Shown here one piece after another: positions 42,696 to 53,596 of a stretch of DNA of 64,000 nucleotides. The notes beneath the pieces were generated by a model. The model was not told the origin of the DNA. It worked only from the letters and a program-made list of their open reading frames with translations, and did no database searches. A program made the translations under genes and the position numbers. Origin of the DNA: Hymenopellis radicata (lineage: Eukaryota; Basidiomycota; Agaricomycetes; Agaricales; Physalacriaceae); assembly GCA_015501595.1 (NCBI GenBank), contig JADNRX010000025.1:1-64000 (forward strand), given 5' to 3'. How positions within the stretch are numbered: position 1 is the stretch's first letter; each line of letters opens with the position of its first letter.

Positions 42696-45450
42696 TGCTC
42701 CTCGTGGATCTCTGTTGGATACTGTAGCAGTCCTATGAGATGTTCCATTCTCGACCAATCAATCTGCACAGATGTCTCGTGGTTCAGGGCATGGATGTTA
42801 CCTCTCGGAGGGACCTTCCACCACCACCATTGCATGTCCGACAGATTCTTGAACATAATTCGGATGAATCCATCAGGCTTTGCAGAGACTAGAAGATCCG
42901 ACGTGGTGTTGATAGCGCCGTGGGTATGTCCAGAATTGTGAAGTGCGCGGAGAGCAGTGCGCATTGCCTCCACAAGTCTAGCGACGATCCTTGTTAGGAT
43001 AATAGATAACTGATAGCTAAGAGAGGTACACACCTCTCGCGTTGAATACGGAGCGCGCCAACGTTAGCATAACGAAAATACTGACGGAGTGGGATACCAA
43101 TTTCTTGAAGAAAAAGGACGTGAACAGAGCTTTGTGATCTGAAATTACCGAAGACTCCATAAACGTCAGGTAAGATTGCTGATTCGGTTATGGAAATGCG
43201 CCTGCGCGTTTCGTATTCATCCCTGAGCTTATGCCCGGCGACATCTCCAACTGCCACTTGCGCTCGTGTGGGAATCCACTCATGACTGCTACCATATGAC
43301 CGTAGCCATGCTCTAGCTTCATGGAAATCGTCGAAATGGCTCCTATCAACGCGGCCCATGCGGAAATGAATGCTTGGTCCATCTTTGAAAATCGGTAGAT
43401 GCGTCTGCACGCGAATTGTGAGCGCTGCCACGGGATCGCGGTTTGAGTCGCTGGACATAGAACCGAACAGCTCAGGTACTTCCTTCCACGACAACTGAGC
43501 AGACGGGGCACAATAGATATCCTTCACTCCTGTCAGGACAACAAGTTCAACATAGGGTAACTGATGCTTACCTTGGCGGACTCGGAACCTACGATCATGA
43601 CTGGATATATGGGCAGGTCGACGGGTGCAGGTTCCGCTTGAGCGAGCAGTGTTGTCAATAAGGCCTTAATTAAGGCCTGAATTTTTGTTAAGCCCTTAAC
43701 CTTAAGTTAAGCCTTAATTAAGGGCATTAATTAAGGGTATTATTAAGGGGGGTATTCAACTTTTTTTAATTTTTTTTTCTTGTTAAGTTGTGGCTTGTCC
43801 CTGAGTCTAGAGTGCTTCTAATGTGAATGTGAAACTCTAGCTATGCTTTACTTATAGAAAAGGTTAATAAGAGCCTCAGAAGGTTCAGTTGAGCTTAGTA
43901 AGATGTCAGCTTGGGCTTTAGACCCAAGTTCAACATATGCTAACTATCTTCAGACTTGGTCAAGTTATGTTGTGCTTTATAGAGCTTACACTCTGACTTG
44001 AAGCTGTGAGTTGGTCAGCAAGTCCTAGTATATACAGCACAGCCACTCAGGCACTTAAGTCTTATTAAGGGTTAAGATTTTTTTCTTTTATTATTAAGGC
44101 TTCCTTAATAACTTTTTTAAGGCCTTAATTTTACTTAACCCTTAACTCTTAATGACAACACTGTGAGCGAGCAGTCCGCGAGCCGCCACATCGAACGTAG
44201 CTGCTATGTTCATACCAATACGAACCTTCATGTGCGGAGCGTTCTTGTTGCTCTTAGGACTGCGTGTAACGTCTAGGCAAGTTGACATAACCAACGTCTG
44301 GGATTTGCGATGACGGACGAAAATGTATTCGCGATTACCATCGCCAAGGGTTGCATAAGTCCCATCGATGGCCAGGAGTTTCAACCAGATCTGGAGGGTG
44401 CATTTCAGCTACATGCACCGAATGAAGGAACCTCATTCTCACCGTCTTGCGAAGGGCAGAAGCAATACCTAGAGATACTTTCCACGTTGGGGATTTACTC
44501 AACTTGCCCAAGGCACGTTTCTTGACAGTGATATTGGCAGCCGTACGGGCCCGATTGACACTGTTGATGATATGTGAAACATCAACGGAATCCGGCCTAG
44601 CGCTCCTCCCGACGCTGATAGGAACGCCGTGGGCTTCGGAATGCTCCCCACAAAGGGATGCAAGAGAACTAGGGCAGTTGTTATTTGGGTAATCACAGAG
44701 CATCCAGGGAATGGGCTCATCGGCGGAGAAGAGACTTTCCATAGCAGCGACGAGTTCGTCACTCAGAAATCCTGGACGAGTAAAATAATAGACCTGGAAA
44801 GGCATGCATGACTGTTCAACTGCAGTCTCCAAGCTAGTACACAGCCGAGTGCGTGTCCCTCGAAGTTCGTCGAGGTGGGATTGCTCGATATGCATGTACG
44901 ACTGGACAGAGCCATCCCTGCGTGACGTATCCCGACGCCATGATATGAACGGAGTCGTCTTCCAGGCATTTGGGGAGCGATTCAGGAAGGCGGACGCTGC
45001 GCCAGCGGCAATAATCTCCCGATATTCAGAGAATACCTGAACATCGTGAGCAGATTTGACTGTTGCCTGAAACTCCTCCTTCAAGAAGTGTCCCATTTCA
45101 CGCCACACGGTTGAGTATTCGTGATAGTCATCGAGATCTAGAAGAGCTTGGTTCCGGGACAACTCCGCATCACATATCGTCCCAAAGTATTCGGCAAGCC
45201 CTGGAAGTAGGATCGCGTTTTTTAGGATGAGCTCAGGCCGAAGGTGAAAGTCGCAGAGATCGGGGATTCCATCTCTGGGGATGGGAACCCAGCCACTTTC
45301 GCGTGCCGTTACGGCGTGAGTGAGTGATATGACACTTGGAGTGCCAGAGAGGGAAGATGCAACATGGGTGGAAGCTGGCGGAGGAGCGGCATTTGACGAC
45401 GGGACGAGAAATTCCGCGAGCCCAGAGGTGGAAGCTACGCTAGAATTCAC
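42692..45450 (-). CDS. K2: pseudokinase paralogue of K1/K3, interrupted by a MITE
   Basis: The N-terminal part (from 45,450, MNSSVASTSG) has the same domain as K1 and K3: FHLRPELILKN, a middle section, then DGNREYIFVRHRKSQTL, which matches the K1 RIGIRHRETQTL block. The C-terminal part is kinase-like in layout (HKLRDEYE helix C, ILPDVYGVFG hinge, RTALRALHNSGHTHGAI) but lacks HRD, the catalytic Asn context and DFG, so it is a predicted pseudokinase. A 517-bp MITE (43,647-44,163) sits in the coding sequence after ARGLLA. Excising it with one 8-bp duplication rejoins GLLAQAEPAPVDLP in frame. Other one-base slips occur at the GGG run 44,398-44,400 and near 43,525. Unless the element is spliced out, the gene is dead. 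Confidence 0.68.
43647..44163. mobile_element. 517-bp hAT-type MITE inside K2
   Basis: Terminal inverted repeats CAGTGTTGTCAATAAGG (left) and CAGTGTTGTCATTAAGA (right, reverse complement) differ at two positions. Perfect 8-bp target duplications TGAGCGAG lie at 43,639-43,646 and 44,164-44,171. The CAGTG end and the 8-bp duplication are hAT hallmarks. The ends are packed with TTAAGG/CCTTAA motifs that can pair into long hairpins. The middle (43,790-44,060) is AT-rich without coding capacity. Confidence 0.93.
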
Positions 45451-46374
45451 GATAGCCCCAGGCTCAAAAACCGCTGGAGCAATTTCCCAGTTTAACAGCT
45501 CGTCTATTTGGGATCGAGAAGAGCTATAGGGACGGTAAGAAAGATCAGGCAGAAGGAAATTTCATACGAACTATGAATTGAACATGACTGTTATTGGATT
45601 GGGGATGACCGAGGATAAAGAAAGCGTGTGCACCTTTTATGCAGAAGAATGATTGGCACGCAGCGAATAGTCGTTCGAGATGAATGTAACTAGGCGTGTT
45701 AACATATGCATCAAGGTAGCTTGGACACTGCTTCGTTGCCACAAATGTACATGTTGAACCGGAGCAGCGTCAGCAACTTCTCACGTTTTGTGAAATGAGA
45801 TGTCCCGAAGCATGAGACGGAATGTGTCCCCACAAAGTCTCCCTGAAAGGATACGCAGTACTCAGCATTCTGACCGGCGTTCACACGAACGATCAGAAAT
45901 CTTGACGCGAAAGGGTGACAATATCCTCCACTTCGTGCAACAGTTTGTCCCTTAAGCTCCTCATAATGCACATCTGACGGACAGAAACGTGCGAGCATCG
46001 CTCCTAGAGCGAACTGCGATTCGGTCGACAGTCACAGCGACATGCCTTGACGAACATCGTCGGTATGATAGGACAGTTGAGATACTGCCGTAAAACGCGT
46101 TCAATTGCCATATCGCTCTTGACATGTGGATGACCAGGAAGAGATCAGTAAGAAAATATATTGTAATAAACGTATAAACGTAGATTCTCACAACGATTTC
46201 GCTTTGTCCAAATCAACCACGAGAAGTTCCGGAGGCAATCATAAGCACATGCGTCAAGTCCTGCCTGGATCAACTTGAACAAGGCCATCATTTGAGCTAG
46301 CACCACTCACATCTAGCAGTGACGGTGAGTCCATATTTCGGTTCAAGGATTATATTCACGCTCTGTACAGTCCA
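45451..46374. other. Possible unassigned minus-strand exons
   Basis: Two adjacent minus-strand frames (45,711-45,998 and 45,545-45,742) read as one protein if a base is added near 45,735: ARFCPSDVHYEELKGQTV..TLLRFN joined to CTFVATKQCPSYLDAY..HAFFILGHPQSN. They lie just upstream of K2 on the same strand and might be its 5' exons, but K1 and K3 have nothing similar there. They may be a separate small gene. No domain recognised. Confidence 0.35.
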
Positions 46375-47097
46375 ATGTCTTCTGCCATCAGATACACCGA
46401 TATTTCCACAAACAGAGAGGAGGATGTTCCGGCTGGAGGCATGACGTTCTCCACGATGGGCTACGTCCCAGCGCAGTATACCGATATTTCCACAAACAGA
46501 GAGGAGGATGTTCCGGCTGGAGGCATGACATTCTCCGCGATGGGCTACGTCCCAGCGCAGTATACCGATGTCGCACAACGAGAATACGCACCAGGGGCGG
46601 ACCGTGAAGACCTTGCTTCTCTCATTGCGGGGGACATGGACGTAGCCACCCATTGGAGTATGCCACAGTGGTCCCAGGTGGGCGGGAGCCAGACCAGCGA
46701 CTTCACAGCGACAATGGGCATTCCCGGGCATTCACAGTGGTCGACTACTTCTATAATCCCCGGCCTCGCCTCGAATACTCGTTACGGTGACCTCCCCGCT
46801 TCGAGTGATGGCTTAGTTCAGACGGGCAAAGGAAAGCAACGGAGCACGAAGCCAAAGAAGGAAGGCAACCAGTTTCAGGCTCATCATAGAACAGGAATGA
46901 CAAACGAGAAGGTTCGTCCATTCCGACCATAGCTGAGCATGATTTTACTAGTCCGCACAGAGAATGATGGAGTACATGTGGCGTCCGGTTACGGAAATGC
47001 TGGACCGCATTGATTATCAGTTGGAGAATGGGTTCGTTGCCGATCAAGACGACAACCCGGAGTGGCTGAATCAACCTGTATCCAACGAGCAAGCGTA
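46375..47097 (+). CDS. Hypothetical protein with a 28-residue tandem repeat
   Basis: Start MSSAIRYTDIST at 46,375. The N-terminus contains two nearly identical 28-residue copies of YTDISTNREEDVPAGG..MGYVPAQ and the beginning of a third. A Gln/Ser/Thr-rich middle ends in a basic cluster (GKGKQRSTKPKKEG), then an intron (near 46,913-46,953) leads to the C-terminal exon with MMEYMWRPVTEMLDRIDYQL and an acidic end at 47,097. Without the repeat and tail there is no known domain. It resembles a small homeodomain-less nuclear factor, but I make no functional call. It sits between the kinase paralogues K2 and K3. Confidence 0.55.
46393..46560 (+). repeat. Two perfect-phase 84-bp tandem units
   Basis: Units 46,393-46,476 and 46,477-46,560 differ at only three or four bases. 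A partial third unit starts at 46,561. It encodes the 28-residue repeat, so expansion keeps frame. Confidence 0.95.
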
Positions 47098-47547
47098 GAC
47101 GTCGACAGGTCTATTTGTAGTTGGTCCCAAGGAACGTCGCTTGTTGCAGATCGGGCAAGGGTAGATAAAAGCATATACGGTAGCGAAGCAGAAAGATACA
47201 TAAGCAAGAAGAGAAGCTTCCAGCCCGAGAGCCTTCCACATCCCAGCGTAGTGCTTCAAAATGAAAAAGAGCGTAAAGACATGATGGAACCAATAAAAAG
47301 GGTGGTTCGGGCCGCATGGAGTAACCGGTTAGCCGGATCCGGACTCAGCCTTCTTCGTCCTCTTGCTTTCAAGTCTTTACCTGCCTGGTGGCGGTGAGAA
47401 TACGCAGCTATGCTCATTGCTGAGCGTTGAGATCGTGGGCAATGGGCCTTCAATACTACGAATCACCATATCGGATTGATTGACCGTTCTAAATTGTACA
47501 AGGTCATGCAAAGTTGACACTAGCCAGAGCCGCCAACTTCAAATGGC
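47098..47547. other. Intergenic, tail-to-tail 3' flanks
   Basis: A 450-bp gap between the convergent repeat gene and K3. Only short frames are present. 'tcttgctttcaagtcttta' at 47,361-47,379 also occurs at 39,510-39,530, a short dispersed match of unknown meaning. Confidence 0.4.
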
Positions 47548-49752
47548 TTACTCCCGAGTCTGAACACAAGAAGGGTTCCTAATGCGCTCGTCAATGTCAG
47601 ACGGAAGATTGTTAGAACCAATGATGGGATCTTTATCGACAAATTCGCCCTTCAAGAACCGACGCAAACGTTCCATTTCTTCAGAAAGCTGCTCCTTGGA
47701 AGCCCCGAGGCTCGCTCGATCGAAATCGATGATAGTCAACTCGCCAGCCTCGCTGCCCATCACATTCCACGAGCGAAGGTCTCTGTGAAGCACACCCTGC
47801 TTATGAATACCCCTCAGAATGTTCCTCAAAGCTGCACTGAATACTCCTCAGCGAAACCCTGGACGGACTAGGTGATTCACATACCATTCGGATGCTGTAA
47901 ACTTGATCTTTTCTACTAGTACTATCCATCCTTCGACCCAGAGGCTTTCCTACATGATTCATAATGAGAGCTCCGACACCGCGATGTGAATCTTGATAGT
48001 AGCCGAATACGAACGGAATACCTCTAACATCGCGGGACTGAAGATAACAGTAGACGTCATATTCGTGGCGGAGGGACCTCAGCCGGTCTGTCGTGGTAGC
48101 AAGTTTAGCAACCAGGCGAGGAGATGCCAGGTGCTCGTGTCCCGGTCCAAAGGTTGCAGCATACGCTTGGCCCGTCGCGCCTCTTCCTAGTTTTGAGGTG
48201 AGGATCAGAGAGAGACACTGCGTTGATTTATAGACATTGGAGCGTGGATGGTTTGGAGCGAGAAGAATCTGTGGCGTCGGCGAGGTGTAGTTGCCGTATT
48301 GGAGGTGTAAGGTGACAGGATGGTCCTGGAAATAACTGCGAGTGTCCTGGCAGAGGATAATTGGATCAATCGACGCCATGTGAAGAGTTTGTCAACTTAC
48401 GACATGGAGGTCCGCAAGGATTCTCTTTCGTTCCCGTAGGCCGGGTCCCGAAGAACGAATGGTAGTCGGTAACCGCAGTTGCTCCCTGAAGTTCTTCTCA
48501 GTTGTGCGTTGGCGCTTAGGCGATTCATCACGGAGATCGTCAGCTTTTCTCTTCAAGTTCACTGATGCAGCCGAACGGTGATAACTGGACACTGGAGGAT
48601 TCGGTTCATTCAATTTGGACCACCGTTCAACACAATCGTGGATGATGCACAGGTGCAAAACCGGCCATGAATTTCCCCATGATGGCTCACAATGACAGAC
48701 GTCTATCGGTGGCGACAGAACAAGTGTTTGGCGCTCTCTTTGACGAATACCGATTCGCGCAAAGTTGCCGCAATCAAATACGATGAATGTAGTGTCATGT
48801 CGCACGGCATTCACCCATGCCTTTGAAAAATGTGTTAGAGATAGAAGGGAATGGAGAGGCTAGAGGAATCACCCGTTGAATGAGCTGCGCTGTTGGAGTC
48901 CGCGAGCCGAAGTCGGACTGATAGTAGCATGCGACAGTGGATCGGTAGGGATGTCATGTCGGCAATGTTTAGATACTTCAGAAGGTGGCATATCAGGAAT
49001 GCGCCACAGTGGATGATCTGCATCAGGCGGTCGTACCACAACAGGCTCCGGAGGACGCCCAGTTGTATTAGAATTGTTAGTCCAAGGAAACTCCTTGACA
49101 CGCTGTTCAGAGTCAGGGGGATACGCAAATTGGTCCATTTCCTCTAAGCACCATCGAGCGTTCGGACATAAAAGACACCGAGCGCGATGATGGGGAACTT
49201 TTCCTGAATGCTGCAGATACGTTTTCTGTTGTCTGGCGAAAATTTTCCGAGTCGTTCCTCCGTGAAATCCCACATGCGGAGAACGATATTTTCCTCGAAG
49301 AAGGGTGGGTCGTCCTCGTTATATATATGTGGGCTTTCAGTCCAGAGTATCGTGCGGGCCTCCGTGGGTTCGTCGGGGTGTATGAGAACGCTCGAAGCAA
49401 TCTGGCAAGCCGAGCGTGCGACACCTTTTATATACACTTCAGCGACATCACTGCCCTTGAAGCTCTCGTCCAACTTTCGATAAATACGTTCGTCGAAGAA
49501 GAATGTTTCCTCGCTATATCTAGAATGGGAATCGGTAGGGAACAGGGTATCGACAGATTTGAGTATATCGGTAAGAAGGGACGGAAGGACGCAGATGCCC
49601 TTCAAGACGAGATTGTTGTCCAGATGTGTATCGTGAAAACGGAGGAGTGGGTCGGGTGGAGAGTAGCCGGGTACTCGTACAGGAAAGTAAGGATCTGGAG
49701 GAACAAACGAGAGTGTCTCCTCCAAAAGAGTCGGCCTCGATGCTTGTGTCAT
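47548..49752 (-). CDS. K3: kinase paralogue of K1
   Basis: Start MTQASRPTLLEE at 49,752. The N-terminal domain parallels K1: DTHLDNNLVLKG, ASSVLIHPDEP, FEENIVLRMWDF, LGVFYV, then WVNAVRHD..FDCGNFARIGIRQRERQTLV. The basic linker includes SPKRQRTTEKNFREQLR. The kinase domain has Gly loop GRGATGQAYAA, lysine LVAKLAT, RHEYDVYCYL (helix C), HRDLRSWNVM and IIDFDRAS. All catalytic residues (Lys, HRD Asp, Asn, DFD Asp) are present, so it is predicted active. A one-base slip at the GG 49,164-49,165 turns VPNARWCLEEM into VRTLDGA-stop; restoring a C realigns it with K1 FFCPSAHD. Introns remain to be defined near 48,380 and 47,830. Its own substrate is unknown. Confidence 0.78.
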
Positions 49753-50220
49753 TCTTCGTTCCCGGTCGTTGTGCGTTGAAATTGTGGCTGTTGTACAGTG
49801 GTACACAATCAAGAGGTCTATAGCCGATTGTTGAACATGGACCACCGTGACCATCAAGGATCATCGATCATCGGGAACCGCCGCCCTAGTTGTCAATTGA
49901 GCTCCATTTGGCACAGAGAGCTCTGAGTCTCGACCATGCCCACCATGTATTAGGGACGCAATTTCTGTAATAACGGACGCTTAATGGTCACTGTTCATGT
50001 CTGTTCAGGTCTATCCGTTTGGCTATTGATGCTTGAGTGTTGAAGGCAATCCTGATCGGAACTTTCCGAATTCTGCTTTACTTCACACTCTCACTGTCGA
50101 ATTCGTTGTAATACACTTCTCCAGTGTTACACAACCTCAGCCAAGTCGACGGTAAAGTGCATCTCCAATGGCATTGGTAAATACGCACCCACAACTCCGT
50201 TCCTAATTCTCAAATGTACT
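49753..50220. other. Divergent intergenic region of K3 and F-box gene 1
   Basis: A 468-bp head-to-head gap that should contain both promoters. There is no TATA box at a convincing distance and no repeats. Confidence 0.4.
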
Positions 50221-51654
50221 ATGCAGACGTTAAATTCGGAATTATATCTCCCTGTCGAGCTTATCGAACCCATCATAGCACACGTTGGGCGCTGTAGTCC
50301 ACAAGATCTGCACTCCCTTTCCCTGGTCTCCAAAGTCTGGGCCCCCATCGCCCAATCCATCCTCTTTTCCACTGTCGAGATTCACCCGGACTCCGTCCAA
50401 ACCAGTCCCACCTTTTTCGGCCTATCAGATGAGTATCACATACTCAGGCGACTTGGCGGGCGTACCAGATCCCCTTGTCTCCACCACTGGCACCCCCAGC
50501 CAGTTTCAGCATCTTCTCGAGACCGCACCACACATCTCCGAGTACACGCGGCATCTCAAGTTCAGCGCCGGCAAGGCGGATTACTCCATAGTGCGCATGG
50601 GTAACTTACATCCGAAGAAGCTATTCAGCCAGGGGATCCAGGATGTTACCCTTCGCTATATCGTAGCATGCAAGAAGCTCGAGAGCCTCAGGCTCGAGGC
50701 ATGCTATTGGGATGCTTTGGAGTTTATGCACGAGCCGATACTATCGCGCTGCGGTCGTGCCAGCTCAAATACCTCAGCCTGTCACGGGTAGTTTTTCCCA
50801 ATGTCCTTTCCTTGTCAGCGGCCTTAATGGGGTTGCTGAGTAACTGTGCTTGCCTCGAAACCCTCCTTCTTGATGCTATCGAGCCACAAGGTCCGCTTGA
50901 CCTGAGCGAGGTGTCATTTCCCCCGCGACCGAACAGTTCAAGCCCGCCCACATTGCGCTCGTTCATCCTGTACAGCGAAGTTCTGAATACGTTTCCGAGC
51001 TTACTCGAGTGCTTGTCTGCGCAATCATCTCCCGTCGACGTGTCACGTCTCCGCGGCTCTCCATCATATGTCCGGGCTTGTTTTATGGTACACCCCTTGG
51101 CATTCCAGCGCAATTCCAAGGTGAGGATGAAGCCGCTTCAGCTTCTACAGTGTCTTTCCTCGAGAAACAACGTCACACGTTGGAGCATCTAAGTGTACCC
51201 CAAGGGTTCCTAGGTGAGTACATTCTCGATTTTTTTCCATTTCGTGTCTTGTAACAGCACATCCTTAGAGAAAACAGTTGTCATGCGTTCCAACCTCAGC
51301 TCAAATCTCTGCGCATAATACACGAGGAGCTTGAGGAGTGTGTTTGCTGGTTGACTCGGATGCTGGAGTGCGAACTTTCCCTCAGCTAACTGCTATCACC
51401 ATCGACATCAATGGTTCACCACGTTCTGCACTCTATCAATTAGGTGATCATGACTTGCGGAAGGACCACTGGAAGGCTTTCGGGACTGCTTCACGCCAGG
51501 TTAATGTCGAGATTGTTAGGTTGTATGTCCGCGCTCCCTACTGGCGGGCAGACATCGCGCGCGACGGTTGTCTGACGAAGACGATTTCAAAACCTTTTTG
51601 GGTGCCGAAGATCGCCCTGTATTCCGTCTGGTAACGACGAGTAGGCCGTTGTGA
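50221..51654 (+). CDS. F-box-like protein 1 (basidiomycete expanded type), with frame slips
   Basis: Starts MQTLNSELYLPVELIEPII, then VGRCSPQDLHSLSLVSKVW, a typical degenerate F-box of Agaricomycetes, followed by an LRR-like region (YIVACKKLESLRLEAC, LKYLSLSRVVFPN, LETLLLDAIEP, SPPTLRSFIL, LTAITIDING). Such proteins recruit SCF ubiquitin ligase substrates; partners are unknown. The full reading needs switches of frame at about 50,450, 50,752, 51,372 and 51,560, each one base. The corrected C-terminus reads DEDDFKTFLGAEDRPVF, matching the paralogue at 57.8-58.9 kb. An intron (GTGAGT..CTTAG) lies near 51,214-51,268. Either this gene has several consensus errors, as its neighbours do, or it is a young pseudogene. 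Confidence 0.65.
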
Positions 51655-52137
51655 TTCGTATAGCCAATGACTTGGTTTCCTTTGGTTATCAGACATTCAG
51701 TCATGATCAGTGCTGAGTATACCTGAACACTATGGCGTAGTCGGTTCATTGCACTACTTTACCGTTTCTGAACCCTACATAACCTGATAAAATACGTCGA
51801 TAGACAGTCTTGTTTATAAGTAAAGTTTGGACAACAAACCATTTCAGGCTATGAATACTGGAAACAGGAATACTATCGAGCGCAAGATAGTAGTACAGTC
51901 AGACTCATGACAGGCCCTTGCCATGCAATGATGCCTCCCAACGAGGTCATTTAAGTGTAAGTTACGCTGTGTCCTTTGGAGGCGGAATGGTGAAGGGCGG
52001 CATTACCCATTTTGCGAGATCAACTTCCGCCCTTGACTCCTAACCATCATCACGTAGGTTTGAATGTTTGTTGCTGAATTTCCAGCTAATAAATACTCCA
52101 AGCTCTCGTACAACAAATGCATACTTTTCATGCCTTC
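51655..52137. other. Intergenic, tail-to-tail
   Basis: Empty 3' flanks of the F-box gene and the aldolase. No repeats or RNA genes seen. Confidence 0.5.
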
Positions 52138-53089
52138 CCAGCGCTCTCGAACAAGATTATAAAGCGCTCCACGGCCTTGGCAAACTCTTCGGTTGCCTCT
52201 TCGACAGCATCAGGGAAAGGCTTGTCCTGCAGACCGGCGGCGAGCTTCTTGACATACGGGTCTCGTGCCCATGAGTTCACGTTGAACTGAGGGAATTAGG
52301 AAAGAATATGGCGACTAGGATGGGCATACCTTGCTGACACCAGCCTTTACACACTCGCGGAAAAGGTCATCAGGGAGCTCGTCGGTGCCGTGCAGACAGA
52401 TGGGAATGCCGCGGCCCTGAAATGTCTTGCGCAGGTCTCGAAGAATGTCGGTCTTGAAATTGGGCGGATTGATATAAGAGCCGTGTAAATTGCCGATTGA
52501 AGGGCAAGGATGGTGGCACCGGTGCTACTCGATTGTGAGAAAACAACCTATCCACTCAAGGGAGTCACTCACCCCTTCATGAAGGCATCAGCCTTCTTGG
52601 GATCCGTCATTTTGGCGCCGCTGATCATCGGAGACCAGCCTCTCCACCCTCCAGACGACCGAGCTCGACTTCCACAGCGACGCCAGCCTTTCTCGCCCGA
52701 TCCACCCATGGCTTCGCCTCTGCAATGTTCTCCTCGTCCGTATCGGCGTGGCTGGCATCGACCATGATCGAATCGAACGCGATGCCCTGCTCCGCCAGTC
52801 CGACCGCCAACTCGAGCTGCTCGGTGCTCGTCGCGTGATCCAGATGCACCGATATCGGCACTTTGGCGCCATGTGCAGCGTTCAGACAGAACTGCAGGAA
52901 GGGTCCACCACCGTATGCGAGCGTTACCGGGAAGAGCTGGAGGATGGCGGGCGAGTTATTTCGCTCGGCTGCTCTAACGAGCCCAATGACGGAGTGCGCA
53001 TCGTAGCACGTCTGCGCGATAACACCATATCCACCCTTCTCTGCAGCGGTCAGGATCTGCAGCGTTCGGTTGTTGGCCCACCCAGACAT
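52138..53089 (-). CDS. Class II (zinc) ketose-bisphosphate aldolase
   Basis: Start MSGWANNRTLQIL (53,089). The sequence follows the GatY/Fba-type TIM barrel: GGYGVIAQTCYD, SPAILQLFP, VPISVHLDHATS (His ligand), DSIMVDASH, VAVEVELGRLEGGE (Glu ligand), PSIGNLHGSY (His ligand), ICLHGTDELP (third His) and VSKFNVNSWARD. It cleaves a ketose bisphosphate to DHAP and an aldehyde. The bacterial-type short form is distinct from the glycolytic enzyme, so substrates such as tagatose-, sedoheptulose- or other sugar bisphosphates are possible. Introns lie near 52,505-52,575 and 52,285-52,330. Two one-base slips are visible: at 52,628-52,632 (between EAGLR and ISGAKM) and in the GGG run 52,502-52,504 (before PSIGNLHG). 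It is divergent from the permease gene. Confidence 0.85.
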
Positions 53090-53596
53090 CGTAGATTTGT
53101 TCAAAGTCCCGGCCTTTGTCGATGGCTCGTTTTGTATGCGCGCTCGTTCCGGTGTAGAGGGAAGTGTATATTTCCTTCCCACGTGATGGCGGAAATATCT
53201 ATCATTTCAATTTGTCCTGCAGGTCAGCTTGGATCAGAATCCTTGAGCCTCGTTCGTAGACTCCCCTGCAGACAGGGCGTCAGCAGTGTCTACACCCGCC
53301 TCCCGCCTCCTCGCGAGGACGCGCCGCCCCTGTTCATATCGTCCGTAACCCTCTTACGCCTGTTCTCCACACCCGGAACGATATAGAACCGCTGGGGCGC
53401 CAGCTATCCCCACCGCGCAAATCAAATTCCCCAGTGCGTGGACTCGGGTACTGTTAAACTCTGGCCGGCGAAGGTACATAAACCCCTTCCCGACGACTTT
53501 GGATACACGACTCGTCCTTCGCACACCCACCGTTCTTTTACTTCCGCTTTTTCCGAGTTTCCCTGATCACATCGTCCCTTTCGTCTGATCCTCATC
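53090..53596. promoter_or_regulatory. Shared divergent promoter, aldolase and permease
   Basis: A 507-bp head-to-head region between an aldolase and an anion permease gene. The arrangement allows co-regulation. There is no defined element; a GC-rich block at 53,280-53,350 and pyrimidine-rich tracts precede the permease ATG. Confidence 0.4.

Noticed and set aside
45545..45998. These frames as the 5' exons of K2
   Set aside because: The K1-like N-terminal domain of K2 starts downstream of them, and the splice phases do not match, so I left them unassigned.
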